Source: Glandiceps talaboti
Taxonomy: Eukaryota; Hemichordata; Enteropneusta; Spengelidae
Direction of reading: 5' to 3'
DNA: 47,500 nucleotides
NCBI RefSeq assembly: GCF_964340395.1
Contig: NC_135562.1
Span: forward strand, 20,940,392 to 20,987,891
The notes beneath the pieces are model-generated. The model did no database searches. It was not told the origin of the DNA and saw nothing but the letters and a program-made list of their open reading frames with translations. The position numbers and the translations under genes are program-made. This document shows, one piece after another, positions 11,001 through 36,640 of the stretch. Positions within the stretch are counted from its first letter, which is position 1. The number at the start of each line of letters is the position of its first letter.

Positions 11001-14000
11001 TTACTATGGGGTGACAGGGGGTAGGTAATTTACTAGGGGTGAGAGGGGGTAGGTTATTTACTAGTGGGTGGGAGGGGTAGGCAATTTACTAGTGGGTGGG
11101 AGGGGTAGGCAATTTACTAGGGGTTGAGAGGGGTAGGTAATTTACTATGGGGTGACAGGGGGTAGGTAATTTACTATGGGGTGACAGGGGGTAGGTAATT
11201 TACTATGGGGTGACAGGGGGTAGGTTATTTACTATGGGGTGACAGGGGGTAGGTAATTTACTAGGGGTGACAGGGGGTAGGTTATTTACTAGGGGGTGAG
11301 AGGGGGTAGGTAATTTACTAGGGGTGAGAGGGGTAGGCAATTTACTAGGGGTTGAGAGGGGTAGGTAATTTACTATGGGGTGACAGGGGGTAGGTAATTT
11401 ACTATGGGGTGACAGGGGGTAGGTAATTTACTATGGGGTGACAGGGGGTAGGTAATTTACTATGGGGTGACAGGGGGTAGGTAATTTACTATGGGGTGAC
11501 AGGGGGTAGGTAATTTACTATGGGGTGACAGGGGGTAGGTAATTTACTATGGGGTGAGAGGGGGTAGGTTATTTACTAGGGGTGAGAGGGGGTAGGTTAT
11601 TTACTAGGGGGTGAGAGGGGTAGGTAATTTACTATGGGGTGACAGGGGGTAGGTAATTTACTATGGGGTGACAGGGGGTAGGTAATTTACTATGGGGTGA
11701 GAGGGGGTAGGTTATTTACTATGGGGTGAGAGGGGGTAGGTAATTTACTAGGGGTGAGAGGGGGTAGGTTATTTACTAGGGGGTGAGAGGGGTAGGTAAT
11801 TTACTATGGGGTGACAGGGGGTAGGTAATTTACTATGGGGTGAGAGGGGGTAGGTAATTTACTAGGGGTTGAGAGGGGTAGGTAATTTACTATGGGGTGA
11901 CAGGGGGTAGGTAATTTACTATGGGGTGACAGGGGGTAGGTTATTTACTAGGGGTGAGAGGGGGTAGGTTATTTACTAGGGGGTGAGAGGGGGTAGGTAA
12001 TTTACTAGGGGTGAGAGGGGGTAGGTTATTTACTAGGGGGTGAGAGGGGGTAGGTAATTTACTAGGGGTGAGAGGGGGTAGGTTATTTACTAGTGGGTGA
12101 GAGGGGGTAGGTAATTTTAATACTAGGGGTGAGAGGGGGTAGGTTATTTACTAGTGGGTGGGAGGGGGTAGGTAATTTACTATGGGGTGACAGGGGGTAG
12201 GTAATTTACTATGGGGTGACAGGGGGTAGGTAATTTACTATGGGGTGACAGGGGGTAGGTAATTTACTATGGGGTGACAGGGGGTAGGTAAGTTACTATG
12301 GGGTGACAGGGGGTAGGTAATTTACTATGGGGTGACAGGGGGTAGGTAATTTACTAGGGGTGAGAGGGGGTAGGTAATTTACTATGGGGTGACAGGGGGT
12401 AGGTAATTTACTAGGGGTGAGAGGGGGTAGGTTATTTACTAGGGGTGGGAGGGGGTAGGTAATTTACTAGGGGGTGAGAGGGGTAGGTAATTTACTAGGG
12501 GTGAGAGGGGGTAGGTTATTTACTAGGGGGTGAGAGGGGGTAGGTAATTTACTAGGGGTGACAGGGGGTAGGTTATTTACTAGTGGGTGGGAGGGGGTAG
12601 GTTATTTACTAGTGGGTGAGAGGGGGTAGGTTATTTACTAGTGGGTGGGAGGGGTAGGTAATTTACTAGGGGTGAGAGGGGGTAGGTTATTTACTAGGGG
12701 GTGAGAGGGGGTAGGTAATTTACTAGGGGTGAGAGGGGGTAGGTTATTTACTAGTGGGTGAGAGGGGTAGGTAATTTACTAGGGGTGAGAGGGGGTAGGT
12801 AATTTTAATACTAGGGGTGAGAGGGGGTAGGTAATTTACTAGGGGTGAGAGGGGGTAGGTAATTTACTATGGGGTGACAGGGGGTAGGTAATTTACTATG
12901 GGGTGACAGGGGGTAGGTAATTTACTATGGGGTGACAGGGGGTAGGTAATTTACTATGGGGTGACAGGGGGTAGGTAATTTACTAGGGGTGAGAGGGGGT
13001 AGGTAATTTTAATACTAGGGGTGAGAGGGGGTAGGTAATTTACTATGGGGTGACAGGGGGTAGGTAATTTACTATGGGGTGACAGGGGGTAGGTAATTTA
13101 CTATGGGGTGACAGGGGGTAGGTAATTTACTATGGGGTGACGGGGTAGGTAATTTACTATGGGGTGAGAGGGGGTAGGTTATTTACTAGGGGTGAGAGGG
13201 GGTAGGTTATTTACTAGGGGGTGAGAGGGGTAGGTAATTTACTATGGGGTGACAGGGGGTAGGTAATTTACTATGGGGTGACAGGGGGTAGGTAATTTAC
13301 TATGGGGTGAGAGGGGGTAGGTTATTTACTATGGGGTGAGAGGGGGTAGGTAATTTACTAGGGGTGAGAGGGGGTAGGTTATTTACTAGGGGGTGAGAGG
13401 GGTAGGTAATTTACTATGGGGTGACAGGGGGTAGGTAATTTACTATGGGGTGAGAGGGGGTAGGTAATTTACTAGGGGTTGAGAGGGGTAGGTAATTTAC
13501 TATGGGGTGACAGGGGGTAGGTAATTTACTATGGGGTGACAGGGGGTAGGTTATTTACTAGGGGTGAGAGGGGGTAGGTTATTTACTAGGGGGTGAGAGG
13601 GGGTAGGTAATTTACTAGGGGTGAGAGGGGGTAGGTTATTTACTAGGGGGTGAGAGGGGGTAGGTAATTTACTAGGGGTGAGAGGGGGTAGGTTATTTAC
13701 TAGTGGGTGAGAGGGGGTAGGTAATTTTAATACTAGGGGTGAGAGGGGGTAGGTTATTTACTAGTGGGTGGGAGGGGGTAGGTAATTTACTATGGGGTGA
13801 CAGGGGGTAGGTAATTTACTATGGGGTGACAGGGGGTAGGTAATTTACTATGGGGTGACAGGGGGTAGGTAATTTACTATGGGGTGACAGGGGGTAGGTA
13901 AGTTACTATGGGGTGACAGGGGGTAGGTAATTTACTATGGGGTGACAGGGGGTAGGTAATTTACTAGGGGTGAGAGGGGGTAGGTAATTTACTATGGGGT

Positions 14001-15573
14001 GACAGGGGGTAGGTAATTTACTAGGGGTGAGAGGGGTAGGTTATTTACTATGGGGTGAGAGGGGGTAGGTAATTTACTAGGGGTGAGAGGGGGTAGGTAA
14101 TTTACTAGGGGTGAGAGGGGGTAGGTAATTTACTATGGGGTGAGAGGGGGTAGGTAATTTACTAGGGGTGAGAGGGGGTAGGTTATTTACTAGGGGTGGG
14201 AGGGGGTAGGTAATTTACTAGGGGGTGAGAGGGGTAGGTAATTTATTAGGGGTGAGAGGGGGTAGGTTATTTACTAGGGGGTGAGAGGGGGTAGGTAATT
14301 TACTAGGGGTGACAGGGGGTAGGTTATTTACTAGTGGGTGGGAGGGGGTAGGTTATTTACTAGTGGGTGAGAGGGGGTAGGTTATTTACTAGTGGGTGGG
14401 AGGGGTAGGTAATTTACTAGGGGTGAGAGGGGGTAGGTTATTTACTAGGGGTGAGAGGGGGTAGGTAATTTACTAGGGGTGAGAGGGGGTAGGTTATTTA
14501 CTAGTGGGTGAGAGGGGTAGGTAATTTACTAGGGGTGAGAGGGGGTAGGTAATTTTAATACTAGGGGTGAGAGGGGGTAGGTAATTTACTAGGGGTGAGA
14601 GGGGGTAGGTAATTTACTATGGGGTGACAGGGGGTAGGTAATTTACTATGGGGTGACAGGGGGTAGGTAATTTACTATGGGGTGACAGGGGGTAGGTAAT
14701 TTACTATGGGGTGACAGGGGGTAGGTAATTTACTAGGGGTGAGAGGGGGTAGGTAATTTTAATACTAGGGGTGAGAGGGGGTAGGTAATTTACTATGGGG
14801 TGACAGGGGGTAGGTAATTTACTATGGGGTGACAGGGGGTAGGTAATTTACTATGGGGTGACAGGGGGTAGGTAAGTTACTATTGGGTGACAGGGGGTAG
14901 GTAATTTACTATGGGGTGACAGGGGGTAGGTAAGTTACTATGGGGTGAGAGGGGGTAGGTTATTTACTAGTGGGTGGGAGGGGGTAGGTAATTTACTAGG
15001 AGGTAAAAAAGGGTAGGTAATTTACTATGGGGTGAGAGGGGTAGGTAATTTACGAGGGGGGTGAGAGGGGGTAGGTATTTTACTAGGGGTGAGAGGGGGT
15101 AGGTAATTTACTAGGGGGTGAGAGGGGGTAGGTTATTTACTAGGGGTGAGAGGGGGTAGGTATTTTACTAGTGGGTGGGAGGGGGTAGGTAATTTACTAG
15201 TGGGTGAGAGGGGGTAGGTTATTTACTAGTGGGTGGGAGGGGGTAGGTAATTTACTAGGGGGTGAGAGGGGGTAGGTTATTTACTAGTGGGTGGGAGGGG
15301 GTAGGTAATTTACTAGGGGGTGAGAGGGGGTAGGTTATTTACTAGGGGTGAGAGGGGGTAGGTATTTTACTAGGGGTGAGAGGGGGTAGGTAATTTACTA
15401 GGGGGTGAGAGGGGGTAGGTTATTTACTAGGGGTGAGAGGGGGTAGGTATTTTACTAGTGGGTGGGAGGGGGTAGGTAATTTACTAGTGGGTGGGAGGGG
15501 GTAGGTAATTTACTAGTGGGTGGGAGGGGGTAGGTAATTTACTAGTGGGTGGGAGGGGGTAGGTAATTTACTA
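8074..15573. repeat. 7.5-kb G-rich 28-bp minisatellite, about 270 copies
   Basis: The typical unit is GGGGTGAGAGGGGGTAGG followed by TAATTTACTA, 27-29 bp long. Recurrent variants are TGACAG for TGAGAG, GTTATTT for GTAATTT, TATGGGG for TAGGGG and TAGTGGGTGGG. The first 300 bp are more divergent (TTAGAG, ATATGTACTAA), and the last units are mostly the GTGGGTGGG type. Each unit carries two G-runs of 3-5, so any two adjacent units can supply four runs for a G-quadruplex on the plus strand. The minus strand is pyrimidine-rich with a recurring CCCCTCTCACCCCTAG, which resembles a 3' splice site. There is no open reading frame. Confidence 0.95.
11541..14900. repeat. About 1.6-kb tandem duplication inside the 28-bp array
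   Basis: Rare unit variants recur at a fixed distance. TAAGTTACTATG is at 12290 and 13900, and the unit series starting at 11541 is repeated at 13151; both offsets are 1610 bp. The TTTTAATACTAGG variants at about 13008 and 14758, and the AGGGGTGGG variant at 12441 and 14192, are offset by about 1750. The second copy therefore gained about 140 bp (five units) near 14030-14170. Confidence 0.75.
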
Positions 15574-15671
15574 GTGTTCATGACTGAAAAGCTGTAGAGA
15601 TTTTGTCATGTTATAGCCACATACCCCACCACTTTGAAAGTGAATATTATCACCAACCTTAACTCACCCTT
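15574..15671. other. Short unique spacer between arrays
   Basis: About 100 bp of unique sequence separates the 28-bp and 72-bp arrays. Nothing is recognised in it. Confidence 0.6.
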
Positions 15672-16547
15672 ATAGGATATTGTACAAATGGCATTTTACA
15701 ATTATTGGCCAGTTAGATAGGTGTGTAACTTTAGAATCTTAGTATAGGATATTGTACAAATGGCATTTTACAATTATTGGCCAGTTAGATAGGTATGTAA
15801 CTTTAGAATCTTAGTATAGGATATTGTACAAATGGCATTTTACAATTATTGGCCAGTTAGATAGGTATGTAACTTTAGAATCTTAGTGTAGGATATTGTA
15901 CAAATGGCATTTTACAATTATTGGCCAGTTAGATAGGTATGTAACTTTAGAATCTTAGCATAGGATATTGTACAAATGGCATTTTACAATTATTGGCCAG
16001 TTAGATAGGTATGTAACTTTAGAATCTTAGTATAGGATATTGTACAAATGGCATTTTACAATTATTGGCCAGTTAGATAGGTATGTAACTTTAGAATCTT
16101 AGTATAGGATATTGTACAAATGGCATTTTACAATTATTGGCCAGTTAGATAGGTATGTAACTTTAGAATCTTAGTATAGGATATTGTACAAATGGCATTT
16201 TACAATTATTGGCCAGTTAGATAGGTATGTAACTTTAGAATCTTAGCATAGGATATTGTACAAATGGCATTTTACAATTATTGGCCAGTTAGATAGGTAT
16301 GTAACTTTAGAATCTTAGTATAGGATATTGTACAAATGGCATTTTACAATTATTGGCCAGTTAGATAGGTATGTAACTTTAGAATCTTAGTATAGGATAT
16401 TGTACAAATGGCATTTTACAATTATTGGCCAGTTAGATAGGTGTGTAACTTTAGAAACTTAGTATAGGATATTGTACAAATGGCATTTTACAATTATTGG
16501 CCAGTTAGATAGGTGTGTAACTTTAGAATCTTAGTATAGGATATTGT
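15672..16547. repeat. 72-bp minisatellite, 12 copies
   Basis: The unit starts TATAGGATATTGTACAAATG, continues through ATTATTGGCCAGTTAG and ends ACTTTAGAATCTTAG. Copies differ only at a few positions (GTGTGTAAC/GTATGTAAC, TTAGTA/TTAGCA). The period is exactly 72 bp from 15675 onward. Each copy contains ATTGGCCAG. There is no long open frame. Confidence 0.95.
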
Positions 16548-17192
16548 ATTCATATGACAATGATCAACATGTAGATAATATTATGTTTGAGTTTCAACTG
16601 TCAACACAAAGTTGGACTTACAAAAATATTCAGAGTCTAGTACTAAACTCCATCAACAATCTGTAAACATTGTAGCAAATATTGTGCCTCATTCTACATC
16701 CAATGCTACATTATTTTGTTTATGTATTAACCTTTGACCTGACTGCATAATTTACATGCTCACCCCAACTTTCTCTGAGCTTTTACTCCAACCAATTCTC
16801 TTGTTTTTTGTTTCTGTGGGAAACCTGACTGCCTTGACATTTTGGCTATCCAACACATCAAATACAGGTTCTTGGTTCCTTACTGTTTTGATTATAGGTG
16901 CAGGTTTAGTAATAATGGCCAGGGAACCTGGATAAATAATAAAAGAATGTTATATTGCCATCACTCTTCAAGTTGTATTAATTTGATGATGCTGAGATTA
17001 ATATTCATACAAAACTCATGTTCATTTGCATATAGGCATGCAATATGCACCCTTCCAGACCCAAGCCTTACCCTTCCAGACCCAAGCCTTATCATTCCAG
17101 ACCCAAGCCTTACCCTGGCCTCAACCCTTTTCTGAACCATGCATATATAAACCTACATATTTTTGCCACTTTTGCAATTTTACAGTCTTCAA
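16548..17192. other. Non-coding stretch downstream of the kinase stop, with a 3x21-bp repeat
   Basis: This would be the 3' UTR and flank if the kinase gene stops at 17193. On the minus strand I find no canonical AATAAA (TTTATT on plus) in this stretch; only a weak CATAAA lies near 16722. A 21-bp unit built on CCTTCCAGACCCAAGCCTTA occurs three times at about 17050-17115. On the minus strand each unit reads GGTAAGGCTTGG or a close variant, another donor-like word. Confidence 0.5.
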
Positions 17193-30940
<13,748 letters not shown>

Positions 30941-30949
30941 CTGGTAAAA

Positions 30950-31450
30950 AATCACAAACAGAAAAATAGATATTAGTGCAACGAACCTGCGACCATCAGA
31001 GACCTGATGACCATGGTGAAGTTGAAGCAGTATTTGTATATAGTATATGATATACCTCACGTTTATTTTTTTTCGATAATTCACCACTAGATGGCGCTCA
31101 CCATAATCCTGTCATTTTTGACTGTTAGTGACTCCACCGTCAGCATGGTCAGAGTGCGAGTGGATGTAGGTGGGTGGGCGTGATACATTTAAACGGGAAG
31201 GGGTTAAACTACCTTTCACACAGTTTCATAAGAGCACTGACGTCGATCCAGACAATGTTTTATCATTTGTGGTGAGAAAAACAAACTATTCTAGTCTGCA
31301 AACATTAGTTTGTTAATCAATGTAGTTATTGACAAACAGATAGAAGAGATAAGAGTGGTACGCAGTGTCACGACGGACGCCCACCTTGTCAATACAACTT
31401 GTACGTACACAAACTAATCATGTGATGTCGTAGGATAAAAAGAATAACTT
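30950..31450. other. Unique region upstream of the catalytic-loop exon
   Basis: No exon is recognised. It contains the CTCF-like motif listed separately. Confidence 0.4.
31084..31097 (+). promoter_or_regulatory. Candidate CTCF site, forward
   Basis: CCACTAGATGGCGC fits the CTCF core (CCASYAGRKGGCGC), which is shared by flies and vertebrates. It lies about 150 bp upstream (in gene sense) of the catalytic-loop exon. Confidence 0.4.
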
Positions 31451-31718
31451 TACATGGCCATGACACTAATAAATAGGAAAACGATCAATTCATTACATAC
31501 TTGCAAATATACAAATGCTGGTTTAACAACCTATCGAACATCCGTTACTCCTTGTGTCCATATACAGCGTTTTAAGCTCTCTGTATGTCAGTATGTGCGT
31601 CTGTCTAACTCTCTGTCCCCCCTGTCAGTGTCATGCTCTCCCATTTGTCCCTTCCTCCCTGTCAATTTATGTCAGCCTCCATCTCTTGATCCCCCTCTTG
31701 ATCCCCTCTTTCCCTCCC

Positions 31719-31842
<124 letters not shown>

Positions 31843-34759
31843 ATCTACTACAGTGCTGTTATGCTTCTAAAGTAGGCATAAACAGGGGTTAGATATAGAA
31901 TGATAAATGAGAGCACACACAGCTGACAAATATAGAACTCGGGAGACATATTTATTTGCCTACCAGTGAAAAATCTACCTCCATGACTTGGTTCAAGGAC
32001 GGAACACTGATAACATTTGTTCTAATTTTAGCCGTTGATTTTCAATGCTACACCGGTTCATTGCAATGAAAAGAAAGTCACTCTTTGAAGGCGGAAGAGC
32101 TGATTATGTTTGACAGAAAGTGGCCTGTAAGTAAAACAAAGTTGCCTTCGAGTGCACTATCAAAACAATACCTGCTATTGAGTGCCTTACAGAAAAAACG
32201 CACAGGTAGTACCACACCTAGGTAACATTGTTTCGTCAAAAGTTTAATACGGCCATTGCGTGCAGAGTGAAATAAACTTTTTTTTTTACAATTAACTCCA
32301 CTTAAACGCCTTTTTCCTCTACGTCCACTCAATGGGATTTCTTAGTTCAGTTTACTGTACAAATTAATAGGTTCTATAGAGTGCGATTTTACGATCCACT
32401 GCTACGGAGTAAATTGGATAAAATTTGGGTTTTTTAGACTCCTCCCAAGAGACAACCTTGGTTTATGTTGAATGCATATTATCTGTTTTCTAACTGGCTT
32501 CCGGCCAAAATGGAGGAAGAGTTAAGCAATTTCACGACTCAAGGACTGTGAACAATCGTTCAGTTTAGAATGTTGACCTGCCATCTTACATAGTCATCAA
32601 GTACAGGTTAATTCCTAATTGGCGTGTCAATCACAACAAGTATCGCAGAACTACATTTTTGAGTGACGTGTCATCGACGCATGCGCTTTAAATCGTTCGT
32701 ATTCTGCTGCCATGGAAACTATTTACCGTTGCTATGTGATACTGGGTTGCTTGCGTCTTATTTGTTACACGTTTCTGACTGCCGGTGTTCCTCAAACGTC
32801 TTAAAGAAGCAAAGTTGTTTATACTTCGGGAGAGTCCAATCTTAAATACAAACTTAAAGGAAATGCCATGAATACCTTGTTAGCCTGACTGCCATGTAGT
32901 ATCGTTTTTAATAGCGATGTAACGTATTCACAGTTTTACAAGTTTAAACAAGTATTTACTTTGCTATGTAAAAGAAAACTCTTCTTGTTTAGATATTGAC
33001 TTGAAATCCATTCGAGCCGTGTTGCGCTCTATTGATGCGTGCAGTGACCAGACTAAGATAGCCAATACCTAGGGCTACGTAGAAAGTGTTACAGTCTACG
33101 GGTTCCCAGGTTGCCCCTTCTAGTAAAGAGAAAACGTGAGAACGAAAACCGGACAACAGAGTCCGAACTATTCACATCAATTTTTAGGATGATTAAGTTA
33201 ATCTTCGGTCGTAAAGGCCGGGTTAACTGGGAAAATTACAGCTCATATTTCAGTCTTAAATGGACTTCACGACTGATTGTTATAAGTTTGACAGGCGTGA
33301 ACAGTGCACGTCTTAACACGACAATTCAGTTATTACAACCTTCTCTTTGTAAGCTACAAGTACCTATACACATTCGTCGGCTATCTTGAAACACTAGCCG
33401 TTTGCCTCTATTTTATCGTGACACCGGAGTACATTATATAGTGTCCCGTGTGTCTAATATGTGTTGTAGCGGATTACAAAGGTCGCTATTTCGCTCGTCT
33501 AGGCCGGGGGCGTTGGTAACTTTTTGCCGACAACTCGGCTGAAAGAAACGTATTGTTTTCCGTTTAGCTTTTGGGCAATGTTCGAATTTCAGTGTGTCTG
33601 ACCACAGCTTCGTGAAATGGTCTTAGCGGAGTCAGAGTTATCTGTTTATCGTCTGTTGTCAGTGCCTAACTAATAACACTAAGCTTAGATTATTATATCT
33701 CTCATTTCGGAGAGTTTTGTCTGTAGTTAGTTTACATGCGAATGGTAATTTATATACAAATTCTGCATACAATTTTGAAAACATTTCCATCAATATGTTA
33801 GCAGAAAACTTTAATTATTTTATTTTATTTTTTTTTAAATCTCCGATTCATTTTAGATTCAGAATTACTTTTTACGTGTCAATCGCTGTGAAAGTTTTGA
33901 ACACGAAGATACCACAATTACGCCTATTTCACTGCGAACAAAATAACATAGGAAATCTTTCGATAAATGTCTCCCTCACGCGGCAGACTATAGAGTTTGT
34001 TGAAATCTGTTGTCACGACAACAGATGACAGCTAGTACAGTGCAAGCTATCAACGATATCATGTTACCAATAAAATTTTATGTTGTGGGTATAACTTTTT
34101 CGGGTTTCCTAAATTAATTGTACACGATTTGATCGAGCGAACAACAACATCGTGGGAGTAGAAGTCTTTGGAAACTGGGTCGAAGTTCAGAAATGTATTT
34201 TTGACCTTGGCCGATGGAATAGATGGCTACATTCCAAACCACAAACGCCATACAGACTTCATATTGCACATACTTGTACTTAATGTTGTTTGTTGATATT
34301 TTGTAAACAATGGGTTGCTGAGCCGGACAAAGTTAGAGTAGATTTTTGGCTGGGTTAATACTTGGAATCCTAAGCTGCCTTGGTGGTCTTGCCTTTCGTT
34401 CAACCTGGATAGAACATGTCGTGATCATCTTACGACTGGGTCGATTTTTTCAAGATGTTGTAAGATGCTTCTAAGATTTGATAAACGTTTCTGTGGTATT
34501 TATTTTCAAGTCGCTGACAATCAGATCGGAATGTGACAGATTCTTGGTCAAACACAAAAAACAACAACATACATCCATGGTGATAGAGAATCAAACTCCT
34601 GCTGTAAATTACACGTCAAATTATTTTGCCAATACCGCTAAGTTAAAACAATAAACGTCATTTTTTGCATGCAGGCAAATGAAAACATATCGTTCAGTCA
34701 ACTTGACAAAAACATTTTTCTAGTCGTCAAAATGGGCATACATGCATATGCATATTAAA

Positions 34760-35165
34760 GTAAGTAAAAAATTTTGCAACACTATCACTTCCTAACTCCA
34801 TCCGTATTAAATCATTTGCATTGACTAAATGTATGCAATCCTGCAACTTTTAGGCACGCTCGATTTAATTTTGGATTATCATCATTAATAAGGTCATTAT
34901 TTTTGGTATTTGCACAAGAACTACACTACAATTACACAAAAACTTAAATTTTAGAATTTTTTCAACAAAAAGTTTCAGATGTCGAAAACTAATTCACGTT
35001 CTTTTTCGCGTACAAGTCAACCCAGTCGTAAGACAAAATTACACGGAGACATGACTAAAAGTTGCAGAATTGCATAAATTTAATATGATCAGGGAAAATG
35101 ATGTTGGGAAATAAATCATTTAATATGGATGGGGTTAGGAAGTGATATTGGTAAAATATATATTC
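34760..35165. mobile_element. Inverted-repeat (foldback-type) element
   Basis: The left arm at about 34775-34862 and the complement of the right arm at about 35052-35150 share TATCACTTCCTAA.CCCATCC-type sequence, TATTAAAT.ATTT and TATGCAAT.CTGCAACTTTTAG in the same order. The arms are diverged and separated by about 190 bp of AT-rich sequence without coding capacity. Confidence 0.55.
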
Positions 35166-35938
35166 CGGTTTACAGTTCCCGACCATATGTAGGGAACTAA
35201 CAATCATAAGTTTAATGATGACCGGGGCTGGGAGATGGCGATGAAGTTACCATCTCAAGAAACATTCGATCAGCCTACAACTATCTCAACACATTCCTTT
35301 CTCCCTAGTAATAGGGACAGTTCTCTTTTCCCACACCCCATCGCAAAGATTTTGGGGGCTTAAATTTCGGGAAGACACAGAACAGAACGTGCTAGTATCT
35401 GTTCTGCTCTACTTGCAATCTCTGAAAGATAAAGGCCTTCTTTATCATTGAGAATTAACATCTTCGTTTATATTATCTGGCTGTAGAATCAGATATCCAA
35501 ATCAAACTGTCTACACGTAGGCCTAGTAAAGGGTCAAGTATTCATGGCTCTTACACATGGGACTTGTTCATTCTAGCGGATTTCACCACGAACAATGTCC
35601 ATTCCGGTTGGAGGAGCTAGTGCGGACATTGGCCGTCTCTGATTTCTAGCAGTGCTTTCAAAACCCACACCTTGACTAGTGCATCAGTCAACGCAGAAGG
35701 TTTGTAAACAATGCACAGCTCTCCCTTGCTGTGGTCTGAGTGTATATACGCTACAATGATATATAGGTTAAAGTGTTAGACCGTCTGACTATATACTGGC
35801 ATCCTTCAAGGTTGTTTTACACAATTAATAGCGTTGTATGCTCGTTATAGACCATTCAAAAGGTCCGATCGACGAGACACACCTGTGCCTGGTCAATGCA
35901 GGACAGTCAAACAATCAGCTTGGTGTCACAAGTCGTAA

Positions 35939-35955
35939 TAGCGCCCCCTCGGTTC
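35939..35955 (-). promoter_or_regulatory. Candidate CTCF site, reverse
   Basis: The minus strand reads CCGAGGGGGCGCTA, a good match to the CTCF GGGGGCGC core. It faces the forward site at 31084. Confidence 0.35.
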
Positions 35956-36038
35956 TACCTTTTCTCACGAACATTCAGCGACAGGAAAGCGGGGCCGTCA
36001 CTCATCACATCCCGACTTTCCCTTCCGATGACTGCCGA

Positions 36039-36052
36039 GTTTCCTTAGCAAC
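36039..36052. promoter_or_regulatory. Candidate RFX X-box
   Basis: GTTTCCTTAGCAAC has the two X-box half sites (GTTTCC and AGCAAC) with a 2-bp spacer. It lies about 100 bp from the CTCF-like site. Confidence 0.35.
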
Positions 36053-36640
36053 GGGTGGGTAAACAGAGTTGACTGTCCTTACGTACACGAGAGTGGGGTA
36101 GCAACATAAAAAAGAGAAAAGAAAACAAAAAAGAAGAAAAGCAAATGTGTATAGACCATGACGATTTGTTGAAAGTGCCGTTTGATGAAAATGGCCCTCA
36201 GGCACGATTAGTCAAGACAAACTTCCCGGGTGTAATTCTCACGCCGTTTAGTAAACTGTGACTCTTCAAACGATATATCTAGGGAATTTAGTGTTTACAA
36301 ATAAAACAGACACTGTTTCTTTTAGTTTTGACAACAATGAAGTAGCCAGGGGTGCTATGGGAAATATGACCATTATCATAGATGCTAACAAACCCGCCAA
36401 TTAATTTGGTGAAACAGTAATGAGTGCACAATTTATTCTCCAAACATGTACACGGCATGTGTTCGTTTTAGGTGACCAGACCTATCCTAAGTACCATCTA
36501 AACCAGTTTTGTTTTTCAGGTCTTTCTTTTAATTGACTTTTTATGCTGACATTTTCACAAGCTATACGACCGGTAAGGTCAGCCCCCAGGGGTAGGCATA
36601 ATCTAAACCCCGTCTGCTGTGTATGAGGTAATGTTTAAAT

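Larger units (their letters stand above)
31850..36640. other. Gene-free unique region with raised CpG content; possible 5' regulatory region
   Basis: CpG is visibly commoner from about 32.3 to 36.3 kb than in the repeat-rich left half. Motif matches include CTTCCGG with AAAATGGAGG near 32498-32516 (ETS/YY1-like), GCATGCGC at 32679-32686 (NRF1 core), GCTGCCATGGAAAC at 32706-32719 and GTTTCCTTAGCAAC at 36039-36052 (X-box-like), and a CTCF-like site at 35941. No convincing coding exon was found on either strand. It could be a promoter region or a long 5' intron. Confidence 0.35.

Noticed and set aside
8074-15573. Could the long regular array be a CRISPR array?
   Set aside because: The units are contiguous tandem repeats without unique spacers, the genome is eukaryotic, and no cas genes are present. 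The same holds for the other arrays.
32509-32551. Plus-strand ATGGAGGAAGAG in an ETS/YY1-like setting
   Set aside because: The frame stops after 13 codons and no donor is visible; it is more likely a promoter-type motif than a start codon.
33428-33530. Minus-strand acceptor TTTCTTTCAG followed by 34 open codons
   Set aside because: The frame (PSCRQKVTNAPGLDE..) ends in a stop with no poly(A) signal and shows no kinase features; probably chance.
35838-36062. 74-codon plus-strand open frame in the CpG-rich region
   Set aside because: No domain, no good start context and no splice partner; it overlaps the CTCF-like and X-box-like motifs.
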